Positions 24,511 through 35,193 of a stretch of 64,000 nucleotides of DNA are shown in pieces. Within the stretch, counting starts at the first letter, position 1. Every line of letters begins with the position of its first letter. The translations under genes and the position numbers were made by a program. The stretch comes from Chlorops oryzae (lineage: Eukaryota > Arthropoda > Insecta > Diptera > Chloropidae): contig CM035808.1 in the NCBI GenBank assembly GCA_020466095.1, positions 13,781,163 to 13,845,162 on the forward strand, written 5' to 3'. The notes beneath the pieces were generated by a model. The model saw only the letters and a list, made by a program, of their open reading frames with translations. It made no database searches and was not told the origin of the DNA.

Positions 24511-25429
24511 TATTCACAGGCGCCTTAATGGACGTCCGGGCCACATTGGGAATAAATTCCCTTGTTGGCTCTCTCACATCATACGACCATCGCTTTCCAT
24601 GAAAACAAAAAAGAAAAATTAATACCCAATTTCTTCTCACTACTTCTACTTGTTCTCCCAAAATCCTGAGCATGCCATGAATTTCTTTGAAAAAAAAGTT
24701 CCCTCAACTTTGACTTGGGGAAAAATCGTAAAAAAAAAAATTTTGAACATTATCGTTATGGAAAATTAAAATATAAAGTATTTTGTTCAGTTTCAGTGGA
24801 GTCGTATTATTCATCAAATCTGAAATTAATTTAGTCAATAAAGTTAAATCCAATCAAACTCTGAAGAACATTTGGAAAAAATATTCCTGTCGCTATTTAT
24901 GTTCGAGGCCGCTTGAGTTAATTATTCAAAATTTCCCAATAATAATAATAGTCAAGTGTGACCAATAGCTGACGCTCAATGCAATAAGCTGGAGGAGAGA
25001 AAATATCCGAGAATAACCCAAAAAAACAAAAACAACAACAACAACAACAAAATAAATAAGAAATATTTATTTTTTTCGAAAAGGAGGAAATTCCGTCGTG
25101 ATCAAAACCGAAACGAAATCCTTTCGCCTTCTTACCATCGTGTCGCTGTAGTAGACGTCGCTAACGCCAACGCCAACGCCTTCGTCGGGTGTTCATAGTG
25201 CACAATTCGTTTTGTCACTAGGGAGGAAATCCAAGTCGAAATCGAATAAAATTAATTATAGAAAGTACACGCACACCAGCAAACGCACACATACACATAC
25301 AATACAAACAAACCAGCTCGCCCTCGCACCCACACATTCATACATAAAACACACACAAACCTACACGGATTCAATCTTCTACGCTTATTGTGTTGAATTT
25401 CAAGAGTGCCAGCAAAAATCCGAAGCAGT

Positions 25430-25452
25430 ATGAATCAAGTGGAAGTTGCTAC
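25430..25452 (+). CDS. Imp: Imp, candidate proximal first coding exon (MNQVEVA...)
   Basis: ATG at 25430 opens MNQVEVA plus two bases (AC) and runs into the consensus donor GTAAGT at 25453. Phase 2 again fits the acceptor at 26852: AC+T = Thr, then VTTSKIII. The upstream 400 bases (25000-25429) switch to an A-rich strand with CAA and CACA repeats, as in a fly 5' UTR. Together with the exon at 10561 this gives two promoters producing proteins that differ only in the first seven or eight residues. No transcript evidence is available here. Confidence 0.65.
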
Positions 25453-25581
25453 GTAAGTTCGAAAAGCAATAGGGCAATGTGCAAAGCGGGGCGGGATGCG
25501 GCCAGCTCGACTCGACTCGACTCGGCTTCAAGTGGGCGTTATAAATCGGCGGCTCCTATATATCTCATGTATATGTACATT

Positions 25582-26106
25582 CCCTGAAGTAATTTCCTTC
25601 AGTAATGAGCTTGTCAATTTCCTAAGAGGGACTGGCCGTCGTCGACCGGTCCAAATCCTACCGGTTATATTATGGCAGTTCGCTCCATCAAGTTCGGCTA
25701 GCCGGCGGTCATCTTCATCAACTTAGAAAATCAACTAAGAAATCGGTTTTATATTTTCCTTATTTGGCTAGCCTTAAACCAGACAAAATTACGACAATTG
25801 ACCCAACAAAATCTGACCTACGGTCATCCGTTTTGCGGACCGGTCTTTCTTCAATGACAGTCCTATGTTAAAAAGGTCAGTTGAATCCATTAGAAATGGA
25901 ATTATGAGTGACTAGTATCGGTAACATGAGGGACAGACCAGAAGCCTACACTTGGGTACTACCGGTAACATGAGGGACTGACCGAAGCCTACACTTGGGT
26001 ACTACCGGTAACATGAGGGACATGACCGAAGCCTACACTTGGGTACTACCGGTAACATGAGGGACTGACCGAAGCCTACACTTGGTTCAGTCCATATTAC
26101 TGCAGG
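25582..26106. mobile_element. MITE with CCCTG(C/A)AGTAAT ends, copy 2, expanded by a 43-44-bp minisatellite
   Basis: This is a second copy of the element at 16404, sharing ACCGGTCCAAATCCTACCGG, CAGACAAAATTACGACAATTG and other blocks, and ending ATTACTGCAGG at 26106. The single unit GGTAACATGAGGGACTGACC...GCCTACACTTGGGTACTACC is present four times (starting near 25919, 25963, 26006, 26050), whereas copy 1 has only one. The left end is blurred by a duplicated CCTGAAGTAAT/CCTTCAGTAAT. Confidence 0.7.
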
Positions 26107-26851
26107 TAATAAAGAGGTCAAGTTACCAAAAAGGAGTAATCTGAGGTTACTGGGAATATGACAGTCAAAATTTAGAGAGTTTTATATATGGCAATTGACT
26201 AGACCTTGAGTGGCAGCAAGTGGTCTAGAAGAAATGTAGTTAAAACATTGGACTTTACTTGTAAATTAGTTGAGCACTCCAAAGCTAATTGGTACATATG
26301 GGTCGATTGACCGCCATTTAACCACGGGTCGTCTACTCGTAGGGCAGTTATGAGGAGTGGTTACTTTTCAAGGCGATCTCAGAGTTAAAAAATACAATTT
26401 AAAGCATTGCTTGGCAATCTAAAAGCGAGTAGTTGTGGTATTTTTGCGACTAGTCGGGGAATGGTTGGAATTACTGCGCGGTTTGTTCGTAATTTTTCTC
26501 TATAGAACAGAAAAGATAATCTCCTTTTGCAGTCTGTAGCTTTTTTTTTTTTTGCTTTTTTTCGTTGTGCTTCTTTTTTGCTTTGATGATGACGCCGCTT
26601 TCGATAAAATCCTCATTAGAAGAAATTTCATAGTCTTTACTTCATGATTATCTTTTCAATTTTCTTGAATCTTACATTTCTCTGCTTTCATTGCGTTTCT
26701 AAATAATTTTTATTGTAGAACCTTTTTTAATTTAATTCCATTTGTGATCTCTATATTTCTTTCTTTTGTTTTGTTCTATACTCCCCCAATTTCACGTTAT
26801 TTCCATTTCCCGTTTTGTTTATTTTTGTTTGTTTTTTATTTTTGTTCGCAG
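26107..26851. other. end of Imp intron 1
   Basis: No gene is seen. The last 300 bases are T-rich and lead to the splice acceptor TTTTGTTCGCAG at 26851, a normal polypyrimidine-AG acceptor for the first common Imp exon. Confidence 0.6.
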
Positions 26852-27025
26852 TGTTACTACGTCAAAAATTATTATAAGCGGCATACCGCTCCAGACCCGC
26901 TTCGAGGACATCGAACCTCTTTTGAAGCCATTCGGTATCGTGAAGCAATGTGAGGCTGTCTCTAGTAAGGACCCCAATACACAGACGGTCCACATAACAT
27001 TCGAAAACACCGAACAGGCGCAAAG
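26852..27025 (+). CDS. Imp: Imp exon: first half of the RRM-like domain
   Basis: Acceptor AG at 26850-26851; the first base completes a codon begun in the alternative first exons. The exon codes VTTSKIIISGIP to ENTEQAQ and ends CAAAG before GTATAA at 27026. The last two bases (AG) join A at 27574 to give Arg. The 548-bp intron after it holds no gene. Confidence 0.93.
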
Positions 27026-30000
27026 GTATAAACTTTCACCTCTTCTTTTAATGTTTTTTTTTTTTTTTTTGTTCATTTTTTATTTCTCAATCTTAATTTA
27101 TTTATAGAAACGCAGAACAAAAAAGAAAAATACAAATTAATAAAAAAAAAAGAGTCCCTCAATAGATTTTTAAATCAAAGAAATAAACAAGAACAATGTA
27201 TAACCTAGACTGTCTTTGGTATTCGCATTCACCTTCCCGAAAACAAACTGTTATACTGCCAAATTCATTCGGCAAAACGTGTCGCATTGATCAAGCGTTG
27301 TTTCAATGAAATCCAAAACTTAATTTTCGAAAATTAGTGAAAATTTCTTAATGATATCATAATTATCTCAACTGTTATACTCCATTCATTGGCTTGATAG
27401 TATATTCGAGTAAGATCGAATCATTTATAGAAAAATACCATTTGTGTTCTACTGTCGAGGTCGACTTGTCTTCCGAATTGAAGTGTTATACAGCCATAGT
27501 TAATTATAACAGTTATATCTTTGAAAAAAAAAAAAAAATGAAATCGATTAACTGAAGTTTTCATCTATTTTAGAGCCGCTGGTGGTCTTAACGGCGTCGA
27601 ATTCGAGGGCAATAAATTGCACGCCGAGCCCTTGGATAAAAACCAACGTCGAGCCAATCGTAGTCAACGTAATCCATATCCCGGTATGCCAGGACCCGGA
27701 CGTCAAGCCGATTTTCCATTGCGCATTTTAGTGCAAAGCGAAATGGTCGGCGCGATCATCGGACGCCAAGGTAGTACCATACGTTCAATTACCCAACAGA
27801 GTCGTGCGCGCGTCGATGTGCATCGCAAAGAGAATGTCGGGTCATTGGAGAAGGCGATTACAATTTATGGCAATCCGGAGAATTGTACCAACGCATGTAA
27901 ACGCATTTTGGAAGTGATGCAGCAGGAGGCGCTCTCCACCAACAAGGGGTGAGTTGTTCATCATGTCATCATGAAAACGAAATATTGTGAATGATTTTCG
28001 TTTTCGATATTTTCTTGCAGCGGCGATATCTCGCTTAAGATACTCGCTCATAATAATCTAATCGGACGTATTATCGGCAAAAATGGCAACACGATCAAAC
28101 GCATCATGCAAGAGACGGACACTAGAATAACGGTCAGCTCGATAAACGATATAAACAGTTTCAATTTGGAGCGCATCATAACGGTCAAGGGTCAAATTGA
28201 GAATATGTCGAGGGCCGAAAGTCAAATCAGTTCGAAATTACGTCAGAGCTATGAGAACGATTTGCAAGCGATGGCGCCGCAGAGTCTAATGTTCCCTGGC
28301 TTGCATCCGATGGCAATGATGTCGACATCGGGCAATGGCATGGTATTCAATACGAATATGCCGTATCCATCGGTTCCGGGTTTCCCGATGTCAAAGACAC
28401 CATCAGCTATACCACCAACCTTCCCCAATGACCTGCAAGAGACCACTTACCTCTATATACCGAATAATGCGGTCGGAGCCATTATCGGAACGAAGGGCTC
28501 GCACATACGTAGCATAATGCGCTTCTCGAATGCATCGCTTAAGATTGCACCGATCGATAATGAGAAGGCTGCCGATCAGCAAACGGAACGTAAAGTTACT
28601 ATTGTCGGCACACCCGAAGGACAATGGAAGGCGCAGTATATGATCTTTGAGAAAATGCGCGAGGAGGGCTTCATGTCCGGAACGGATGATATCCGATTAA
28701 CTGTTGAAATATTGGTCGCCAGTTCACAGGTGAGTAAAATTTCAAAATGATACAAGTTCAAAGTCCCAAAGGATTTGTTTGCTAGCGAAAGGTGGAAATT
28801 GATTTGACTTTAATGGATGAATTATGTATATTAATTCTATTTCTCAAGTTTTTTTCTTTTGTTAAAACTGGGTTCTTCTATATCTCAGGAAAAAGCTTTC
28901 GTCCGCCGGCTCCAACCAACTTTAAAATTAAGGCTTATATTGGGATAGGAATTATAGATAGTGGTTCGATTTATTCTGCAGATTTCGCAGCTCTGAGCTC
29001 GGAAGTCTGCAGAATTATTTTTCCAGATTTTTAAGAAATGAAAATTAAAAAATGTAGGATTGTTTTCGTCCGTCCACCAGATTTCAAAAATCTAAATGAA
29101 ACTGTTCCCTTCCGGCAAGGAGGTTTTTTGGTAAAAAGATTTTCGTATTGCCTTATAAACAGGGCCGACTGACCGAGACTCGTGAAGAAATAACAACATA
29201 GAAATCACAGAGGGCTCGCAAAAATGGTACACTGACGGATCCAAAATTGATGATGGCAGTGTTGGAGCGGGAGTTGTGGAGCCAAACTTTCAAAAGGCAG
29301 CTGCAATGGGAAAAACATCATCAATTTTTCAGGCGGAGGTCCACGCCATAGAGCTAGCTATGTGTCAGAAAGTGTAGACGAAGGAACACCTCGGGTTCCC
29401 GCATATGTGTCTTCTCAGACAGTCAAGCGGATCTAAGAGCCCTATCAACATTTACCATAAACTGTAAACAATTTTATGAGTGCTAAGGGCTTCTTCAAAG
29501 CCTATCCAAGAGGAATATGGTAACTCTATATTGGAACCCGGGGCATGAAGGACACGAGGGCAATGAGGGCGGAGTTAAAAATAGCTTCAGAAACGACCTG
29601 ATTAGAAAATTGGAAGAACGTAGCCTCGATGAATACTGGAGAGCCCACAAGGGCATGCGGCAGGCAAAGAGGCTCATATGTCCAAGGTCTATCGGGCCGG
29701 AGGCTACACTTAACCCAAGAAGAAACAAGATTAAAAGGCACTGTGGACTGAAATATCACCTGAAAAAGATAGGAGTGATAAACGAAGGTCTCTGTAGACT
29801 TTTTTAAGTCCGAGCAGGAAACAGCAGAGCATGTTGTGTAAATATCCTGCTGCGGCTAGGCGTAGACTCGTGTGTCTAGGAGCAAGAATAATGGGCCCCC
29901 AAGCAATTAGTCATTTTAGTCCCTTCGAAATTCTAAGATTCTTCAATAGTCTCAAATTATCCTAAGGGAATGCGGGCTGCAAAAAATATATTTTAGGTTG

Positions 30001-32065
30001 TGGTGTACCTTAGCAGGGACGTGAACCGGGTGGAAAATGTGTTCGGTTCGGTTCGGCGGTTTGAACTTTTGGATTGGTTCGTCAAACCGGTTTTTCTACT
30101 TCTATGAACCGGGGTTTCGGTTCGTTTCACCGGTTCGGGAATTTCTCAAACTGAAAAAATTTGTTAACACGTGCTCCCATTTTTAACGCAATTTTTTACC
30201 ATTTAGGGTTAAAAATTTTCAAAATAAAAAGTTAGTGGTGCTTACCTTACTCATATTAGAGATGGTATCGATACTAAATTCATAAGAATATCGACTTAGA
30301 TTTTTATACTCAGCGTAAGCCGGGTATACTAGTTTTGTGCAGATCTTGTAACAGCCAGAACTAAGCTCCGTAGATATAGACATATATATATATTCTTGAT
30401 CAGGATCAAAAACTGAATCGATTTAGACATGTCCATTTGTCCGTCCGTCCGTCCGTCCGTGGTCGGATCTCCTCCGAAACGGCTGGACCAATCAAGTCGA
30501 AATTTGGCACAGGTATATCGGGATCCGAGTATGATCCTAAGTAAAAATGGGTGACATCCGCCCACTGCCACGCCCACATGAATTTAATGTGTTTTCAGTG
30601 AAATGCTTGTAACTTGCGAACCGCTCAACACATTTCATTGATATTTGATGTACTGGTAAACTAAGAAAATGGACATCCTGGAAAAAAATTAACGCCGTCC
30701 TCGAGCCACGCCCACAAATAAGGGTTTATCGTAACTTCCCAAGTAAAAGGCTAGCAGCTTCAAATTCGCAACATAGGTTGACCAAGGCAAATGAAAGGTG
30801 CAGGTGCTTAGAGCCTTAGTAATAATAATAATATTAACTGGGCTCGGATTTTGTTGACTTATTAATTTAAAGCATACCTTATGGGGCAAAAAAATTTTCT
30901 TACCAATATGTTGGCGAACAATTTTAGCGAAGTTGAACTTCAAACCTCTTTTCTAACTTCAATAATATTCATATTGAAGTTAGAAAACGATTTGAATCTT
31001 CACTTTATATGAGTTGAACAAAATGTGTACCCCATAAAGTATGCTTTAAATTTATAAAAGTCAACAAAATCCGAGCTCCGCTTATAAATAATTGGCCCAA
31101 TTCAGATGGGGGAAATGAATATAAGAGGAGCATGAATTTCGAGAATTTTTAAGCAAATGGCTGCCGTTGGCTCAGGGAATAGTGTATAGCCTTCCGAGTC
31201 AGAAGTATGTGTGTTCGAATCCCGCTCGACGCAAAAATCTTCAAACGTTTTTTCAGCTAATCTTTAACAAGATACGGCGCCCACAAGTCGGTTGGATCCT
31301 GGCAAGTCCACCGATGAAGCTAAAATTTTCCCATAAAAATGATTCTTTAAAAAAAAAAAAAAAACGAAATTTGCCATTCTGAGCCGGCGTTAAACTGTAG
31401 GTTCCACTTTTCCTACTAGTTATTCTTTTATTCCTTTTCTTATGGAAAAAATTTCCCAGACAATAATCATTTCGAATCGGTTCGAATGAAATGCTTTGAA
31501 AGAATTCAATAAACGATCCATCTGTTATATTGATTTCCCATTGCATCCTTTTGCACCCTTTACAGGTCGGCCGAATAATTGGTAAGGGTGGTCAGAATGT
31601 GCGCGAGCTGCAACGTGTCACTGGAAGTGTCATCAAGCTACCCGAGCACGCGGCAGCACCGGCATCTGTTGGCGATGAAGAGACACCCGTTCATATTATT
31701 GGTCCATTCTATAGTGTACAGGTATGTAGGCAGAGAACTCTGGCAGAGAACAAAAAAACTAGAATTACCAAAAAAAATTTTCCTTGCTCACCACATTTTT
31801 TTTTGTGTCCCTCTTTCCCCATTTAGTCTGCACAGCGTCGCATACGCGCTATGATGATGTCAACGAATCCGCCGCCAGTAACTAAAAAACAAAAAGCTGC
31901 CAAAGAACAATCTGCCGCTGCCTCAGCAGCGGGCAGTGGGTCGCAACAGCAACAACAACATTTGGCTTCGCAGCAACAGCAGCAGCAGCAGCACAGCAAC
32001 AACCGCAACAACAGCAGGGTTCAACGCCGCAGCAAGCACAATCGACTTCAAGTATAAGTCAGTAA
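26852..32065 (+). CDS. Imp: Imp, IGF-II mRNA-binding protein: common body, five exons
   Basis: Joined exons 26852-27025, 27574-27948, 28021-28729, 31566-31721 and 31827 onward encode a cytoplasmic RNA-binding protein that controls mRNA localisation, stability and translation in neurons and germline. All introns are GT-AG and phases agree. With the exon at 10561 the product is about 554 residues as read. Domains in order: an RRM-like fold (about 8-85; SKIIISGIP and TVHITFEN as RNP-like strands), KH1 (about 111-182, loop GRQG), KH2 (192-265, GKNG), KH3 (315-390, GTKG), KH4 (408-485, GKGG), then a Lys/Ala/Ser/Gln-rich tail. Four KH domains with intact GxxG loops identify VICKZ/Imp. The plain reading frame stops at 32057; a probable one-base deletion in the glutamine tract means the original stop was TAA at 32063-32065. 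Confidence 0.95.
27574..27948 (+). CDS. Imp: Imp exon: end of RRM-like domain and KH1
   Basis: Begins with AAGGLNGVEFEG, the end of the RRM, followed by a basic linker (NQRRANRSQRNPYPG) and the first KH domain with the GRQG loop. Donor GTGAGT at 27949; the last two bases (GG) join C at 28021 to give Gly. The next intron is only 72 bp. Confidence 0.93.
28021..28729 (+). CDS. Imp: Imp exon: KH2, linker, KH3 and start of KH4
   Basis: Acceptor TTTTCTTGCAG at 28020. The exon codes KH2 (GRIIGKNGNTIKRIM), a Met/Pro/Ser-rich linker (QSLMFPGLHPMAMM), KH3 (GAIIGTKGSHIRSIM) and the first strand of KH4 (DIRLTVEILVASSQ). It ends on a codon boundary at the donor GTGAGT (28730). Confidence 0.93.
28730..29189. 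other. Imp intron 3, first part, no gene seen
   Basis: No gene is supported. It leads into the LINE relic that starts about 29190. Confidence 0.5.
29190..29990 (+). pseudogene. LINE relic with RNase H domain, in Imp intron 3
   Basis: Conceptual reading gives the RNase H signature WYTDGSKIDDGS..GAGV..SIFQAEVHAIELA, then (after a stop and frame change) CVFSDSQADLRALS and MVTLYWNPGHEGHEGNEG, the classic LINE RNase H C-terminal motif. It ends with ARRRLVCLGARIMGPQAI and a decayed tail. The order is that of I/R1/LOA-type non-LTR elements that carry RNase H. Stops and shifts show it is dead. A scrap of the same family lies at 17265. Confidence 0.75.
29995..30140. repeat. GGTTCGG / CCGGTTCG-rich minisatellite
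   Basis: Diverged repeats of GGTTCGGTTCGG and AACCGG occur on the plus strand. There is no coding content. Confidence 0.45.
30299..30600 (+). mobile_element. dispersed fly repeat with GTCC array (DINE-like), plus orientation
   Basis: It contains the ordered words GGGTATACTAG, CATATATATATATTCTTGATCAGGATC, GATTTAGACATGTCC, a (GTCC)n array at about 30438-30460, GTCGAAATTTGGCACAGG and CACGCCCAC. The minus-strand repeat at 16019 has the same layout. This matches the general plan of abundant non-autonomous fly repeats; the exact family is not certain. Confidence 0.5.
30835..31080. mobile_element. foldback MITE in Imp intron 3
   Basis: GCTCGGATTTTGTTGACTT with AATTTAAAGCATAC.TTATGGGG (about 30841-30887) is repeated in inverse at 31030-31077. 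The centre contains another inverted pair (CTAACTTCAATA / TATTGAAGTTAG near 30954-30983). The element does not encode protein. Confidence 0.65.
31160..31364 (+). mobile_element. tRNA-derived SINE
   Basis: The 5' part has an A-box-like TGGCTCAGGG (31168-31177) and a perfect B-box GTTCGAATC (31213-31221) spaced as in tRNA. A tRNA-unrelated body and a 16-base A run (31349-31364) follow. This is the layout of a tRNA-derived SINE in sense orientation inside the Imp intron, 200 bp before the KH4 exon. A working tRNA is unlikely because the acceptor ends do not pair well. Confidence 0.65.
31566..31721 (+). CDS. Imp: Imp exon: core of KH4
   Basis: Exactly 52 codons between acceptor CCCTTTACAG (31565) and donor GTATGT (31722). 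It starts VGRIIGKGGQNVRELQ, the KH4 nucleic-acid loop, and ends HIIGPFYSVQ. The 2.8-kb intron before it is filled with transposon relics. Confidence 0.93.
31827..32057 (+). CDS. Imp: Imp last coding exon, with apparent frameshift in the Gln tract
   Basis: Acceptor CCCCATTTAG at 31826. It codes the last KH4 helix (SAQRRIRAMMMS), a Lys/Pro linker and an Ala/Ser/Gln tail. In the plain frame the Gln run at 31980-31991 turns into HSNNRNNSRVQRR and stops at 32055-32057. From 31994 the next frame reads on as QQQPQQQQGSTPQQAQ...SSISQ and stops at 32063-32065. That frame keeps the Gln-rich composition, so the CAGCACAGCAA at 31989-31999 probably lost one G (sequencing/assembly error or true mutation). 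Confidence 0.88.
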   Translation, partial: SAQRRIRAMMMSTNPPPVTKKQKAAKEQSAAASAAGSGSQQQQQHLASQQQQQQQHSNNRNNSRVQRRSKHNRLQV

Positions 32066-33577
32066 GCGAAAGTTTATAGAGCAACCCCGTCAAGAGAAAG
32101 TTATATATTTAATTATACACATAAACATATATACATATAGTTTTTATTTTTATTTTTATTTTTTTTTTAATTTTTTCGAAAAGTTAACTAAATTCTTTGT
32201 TAAAACCATTTTTTTTTTTTTAGTTTTTGAAATATTTTTTCTTTTAATTTTCCCTTAAAAAAAAAGATTTTGTGTAAATTTTTGATTACGAACAAAGAGA
32301 GAAAGAGGAGGCACTCGCTGACATATTGTACAGAAAAACTGAAATTTTGCTCGCTACAAAAACGCACTAATACGAAGTTAAAAACGAAGACACACACACA
32401 CACGCAAACACAAAACTATATGCGACTAATTTTGTTGTTATTGTAAAAACGAACCAGAAATTGTGTGTGTATGAAATTAATTTTTTTGTAAAATTTGTTC
32501 GCGATGCAAAAATTATTATCGTTCCCATGAAAAGTAATTAAAAATAACACAAAAATTATGTTTTATTATTATTATTATTATTATTTGCTATTATTATTTG
32601 TTCAACTTTTTTATTTTTGAAAATTTCCTCCAAAAGAATTAATCAATCACGAAAGAAACAAAAAAAAAAAAGATTAAAAGTAAAGAACATAGAAAATAAT
32701 AAACAAAAAAAAAAAAATAAATAAATCCGCTTAAAGGCACTTCAACTTCACAACAATTTGAAATGCATAAATACATAAATACACCGGTGGAATAATTCGG
32801 GGAAAACAGAATTTAATAATAACTAAAGAAACTAAAGAAGAAAATTAATGAAGTTTATGCTTGCTTGAAGGCAAAGTGCTAAAAAAAATAAACACACGAT
32901 TAGAATACACAAAATAAACATGAACCAAACACAAAATCAACAACAAAACTAAATTTCTCACAATTACGACGAGAAATTAAATGCATTTTTAGAGCAAAAT
33001 TCAAAACTATTTAAGGCGGCTCTCCTACATTAAGCGCCAGACTATAAGTAATATTTTGTGAAGAATGAAGCAACGTTTCGATACGCCTATTATCTGCCCA
33101 TTTATTTCCCTGATTTCGTCGCTTTTTCCTAGGGGCTTGAGCATACGATAGGTCAGAAGACTTTCGTCTCGGCTCTTACCGAAAAACGAGAAATTGGTGT
33201 GAACGAATCGGGATATTGTAAGCACGATATGAAAAAATCTAAAACTCATGGTGTTGCTTTCGAGTGGCGGTTGGCGTGGTGTTGTAGGGCCGACCTAAGA
33301 AGCCGAAAAGAAAAAATTTATTATTAACAAAAAAAAAAATAACTACTTTTGACACTAAACTTAACTGGGGCCGGCCCAATCAGATTTGATTGTGTAATTC
33401 AATCAAGTTTGGAGTAATGACAATCGAAAGCTTCTGAATTTTTTCCAAATGATAATATTTCTATTGTAAAAGTTAGACGAACGGATGTGTGAAACTATAT
33501 TTTTTTATTCCACAGATGAACACAAGAACAAAAATCATTCTTCTATAGCCAATCCATTTAAAGCATTTAATTTTTAA

Positions 33578-33625
33578 CCGACTTCAAAAAGGGAGGAGGT
33601 TATCAATTCGTCTGAATTTCTTTTT
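33578..33625. repeat. conserved insect dispersed-repeat block (AAAAGGGAGGAGGTT)
   Basis: TTAACCGACTTCAAAAAGGG followed by AGGAGGTTATCAATTCG is a short block I recognise as recurrent in insect genomes, including Lepidoptera. Its element is not defined here, and only the block itself is clear. Confidence 0.35.
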
Positions 33626-34965
33626 AATTTTTATTTTATCATTTTAGTAATAAATTCTCTCACAAACGAAAATGTTCCTGGTCACGTAAAGTTCATTATA
33701 GATCGAGTTTTTCTCTGTGCTTTAAATGGAACATAAGCATATCAATTCTAAATACTCTCGTGGAATTTTTCCCTGCGGTCTCCCATTCTAAGCGCACGTT
33801 AAGAAGGTATTATAACGGGAGCAAGAATTTGGAACATTATTAAGCAAAGATCAGCACCTTCTTTCTTTTATTGAGGCTTAGAATACCTTATTTTACCGGC
33901 GAGAAAAATTTTTAGCGAAACAATTCACTGGAAATATTATTTAGAATAGGGCTTAAGAAAATTCAAATCAATTCTCAGAAACCCTAAGCTTTTATAATTA
34001 AAAATAAAATTCCAAAAAAAAAAAGCTTTCGATTGATTCATTTACTGCGAAACTTGATAATCGAAACCTAGTGAAAATAAATTATTCCCAGCAATAGGAG
34101 TCAAATCGAACTTGAACCGAATCCAGATTCTTTTAAATTGCCAAGAAATGACACGGAAAAGAGTAATGAAACAAAGAGACAAAAAAAAAAAAAAGGAAAA
34201 TCCTATAAAACTATCAATCAGTGTGTATCAATCACTCAATCAATGAAGCTTAAAATGAAAAAAAAAAAAGGAAACAGAAATTGAAAATCATTGTATTTAC
34301 GCTGTGCTGTGCTTGCGTTTACTATTGAACGGACGTTTGAAACGTTCGAACAGAGATAGAGCATTTACTTCTACTTTGAAGTTTGAAGGAAAGCGAATAA
34401 CGAATAACGAATAAAACAAAATAAAAGATAAATGTTGATGTTGATTTATAAATAATAACATAAAAGGAAAAGAATGGAAAATTGAAAATAATTGAATTAA
34501 TGTTGTTAGTAAGAGTAATAATGCGTTTGCCTTGAAACGGTGCTGAAATGTTAATTGATAATAAATTATACCCTACACTTATTTTTTTTTTTTATTATTA
34601 TCTATTTTCTTTTATATGTTAAAACCTTAAATTGTATAAGAAATTTACTTACTATAAAACATAACATATTCATATACATACATGCGAACATAACTGAACA
34701 ACACAATAGCAAATCAAACAAACGATTTTTGTATGCAACGAAAATAGACAGATTTCTTTTAGTTTTCTTTTTTTTTTTTTTAATATATTTTTGTAATAAA
34801 ATGGAATAAAAATATTTTTTTCCATTTAAGCATATAGTACAATAGTTGATATAAACAGTGATCAAATAGAGTAAAGGGATATTTTTCAGCAAATTTTGAT
34901 GGACTGGATCATCGGGGACTCTTCATTAATTTATCTGTTTTAATGTTATTTCTTCTAAAAATAAT

Positions 34966-35193
34966 CAGCGGTGTTATGGAAATCAATAGTTGCCAGAATC
35001 GATTTTGAAATCATCAATTAATTTTTGATGCAGCTATCTTGGAAAAAGATGATGGATTTGAGCTACGGTTTCATTTTTGGAAAAAGATACCGTTACCAAA
35101 ACTCAAATTCGATTTCAAATTCGACACCTGAACAAAATAAATGATGATTTCAAAATCAATTCTGAAAATTTTTTGATTTCCATGACACCCCTG
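34966..35193. mobile_element. MITE with 21-bp inverted ends in the presumed Imp 3' UTR
   Basis: CAGCGGTGTTATGGAAATCA at the left is inverse to TGATTTCCATGACACCCCTG at the right, two mismatches in 21 bp, and pairing continues for about 60 bases inward with interruptions. Both flanks carry AATAAT. At 228 bp there is no coding capacity. Confidence 0.65.
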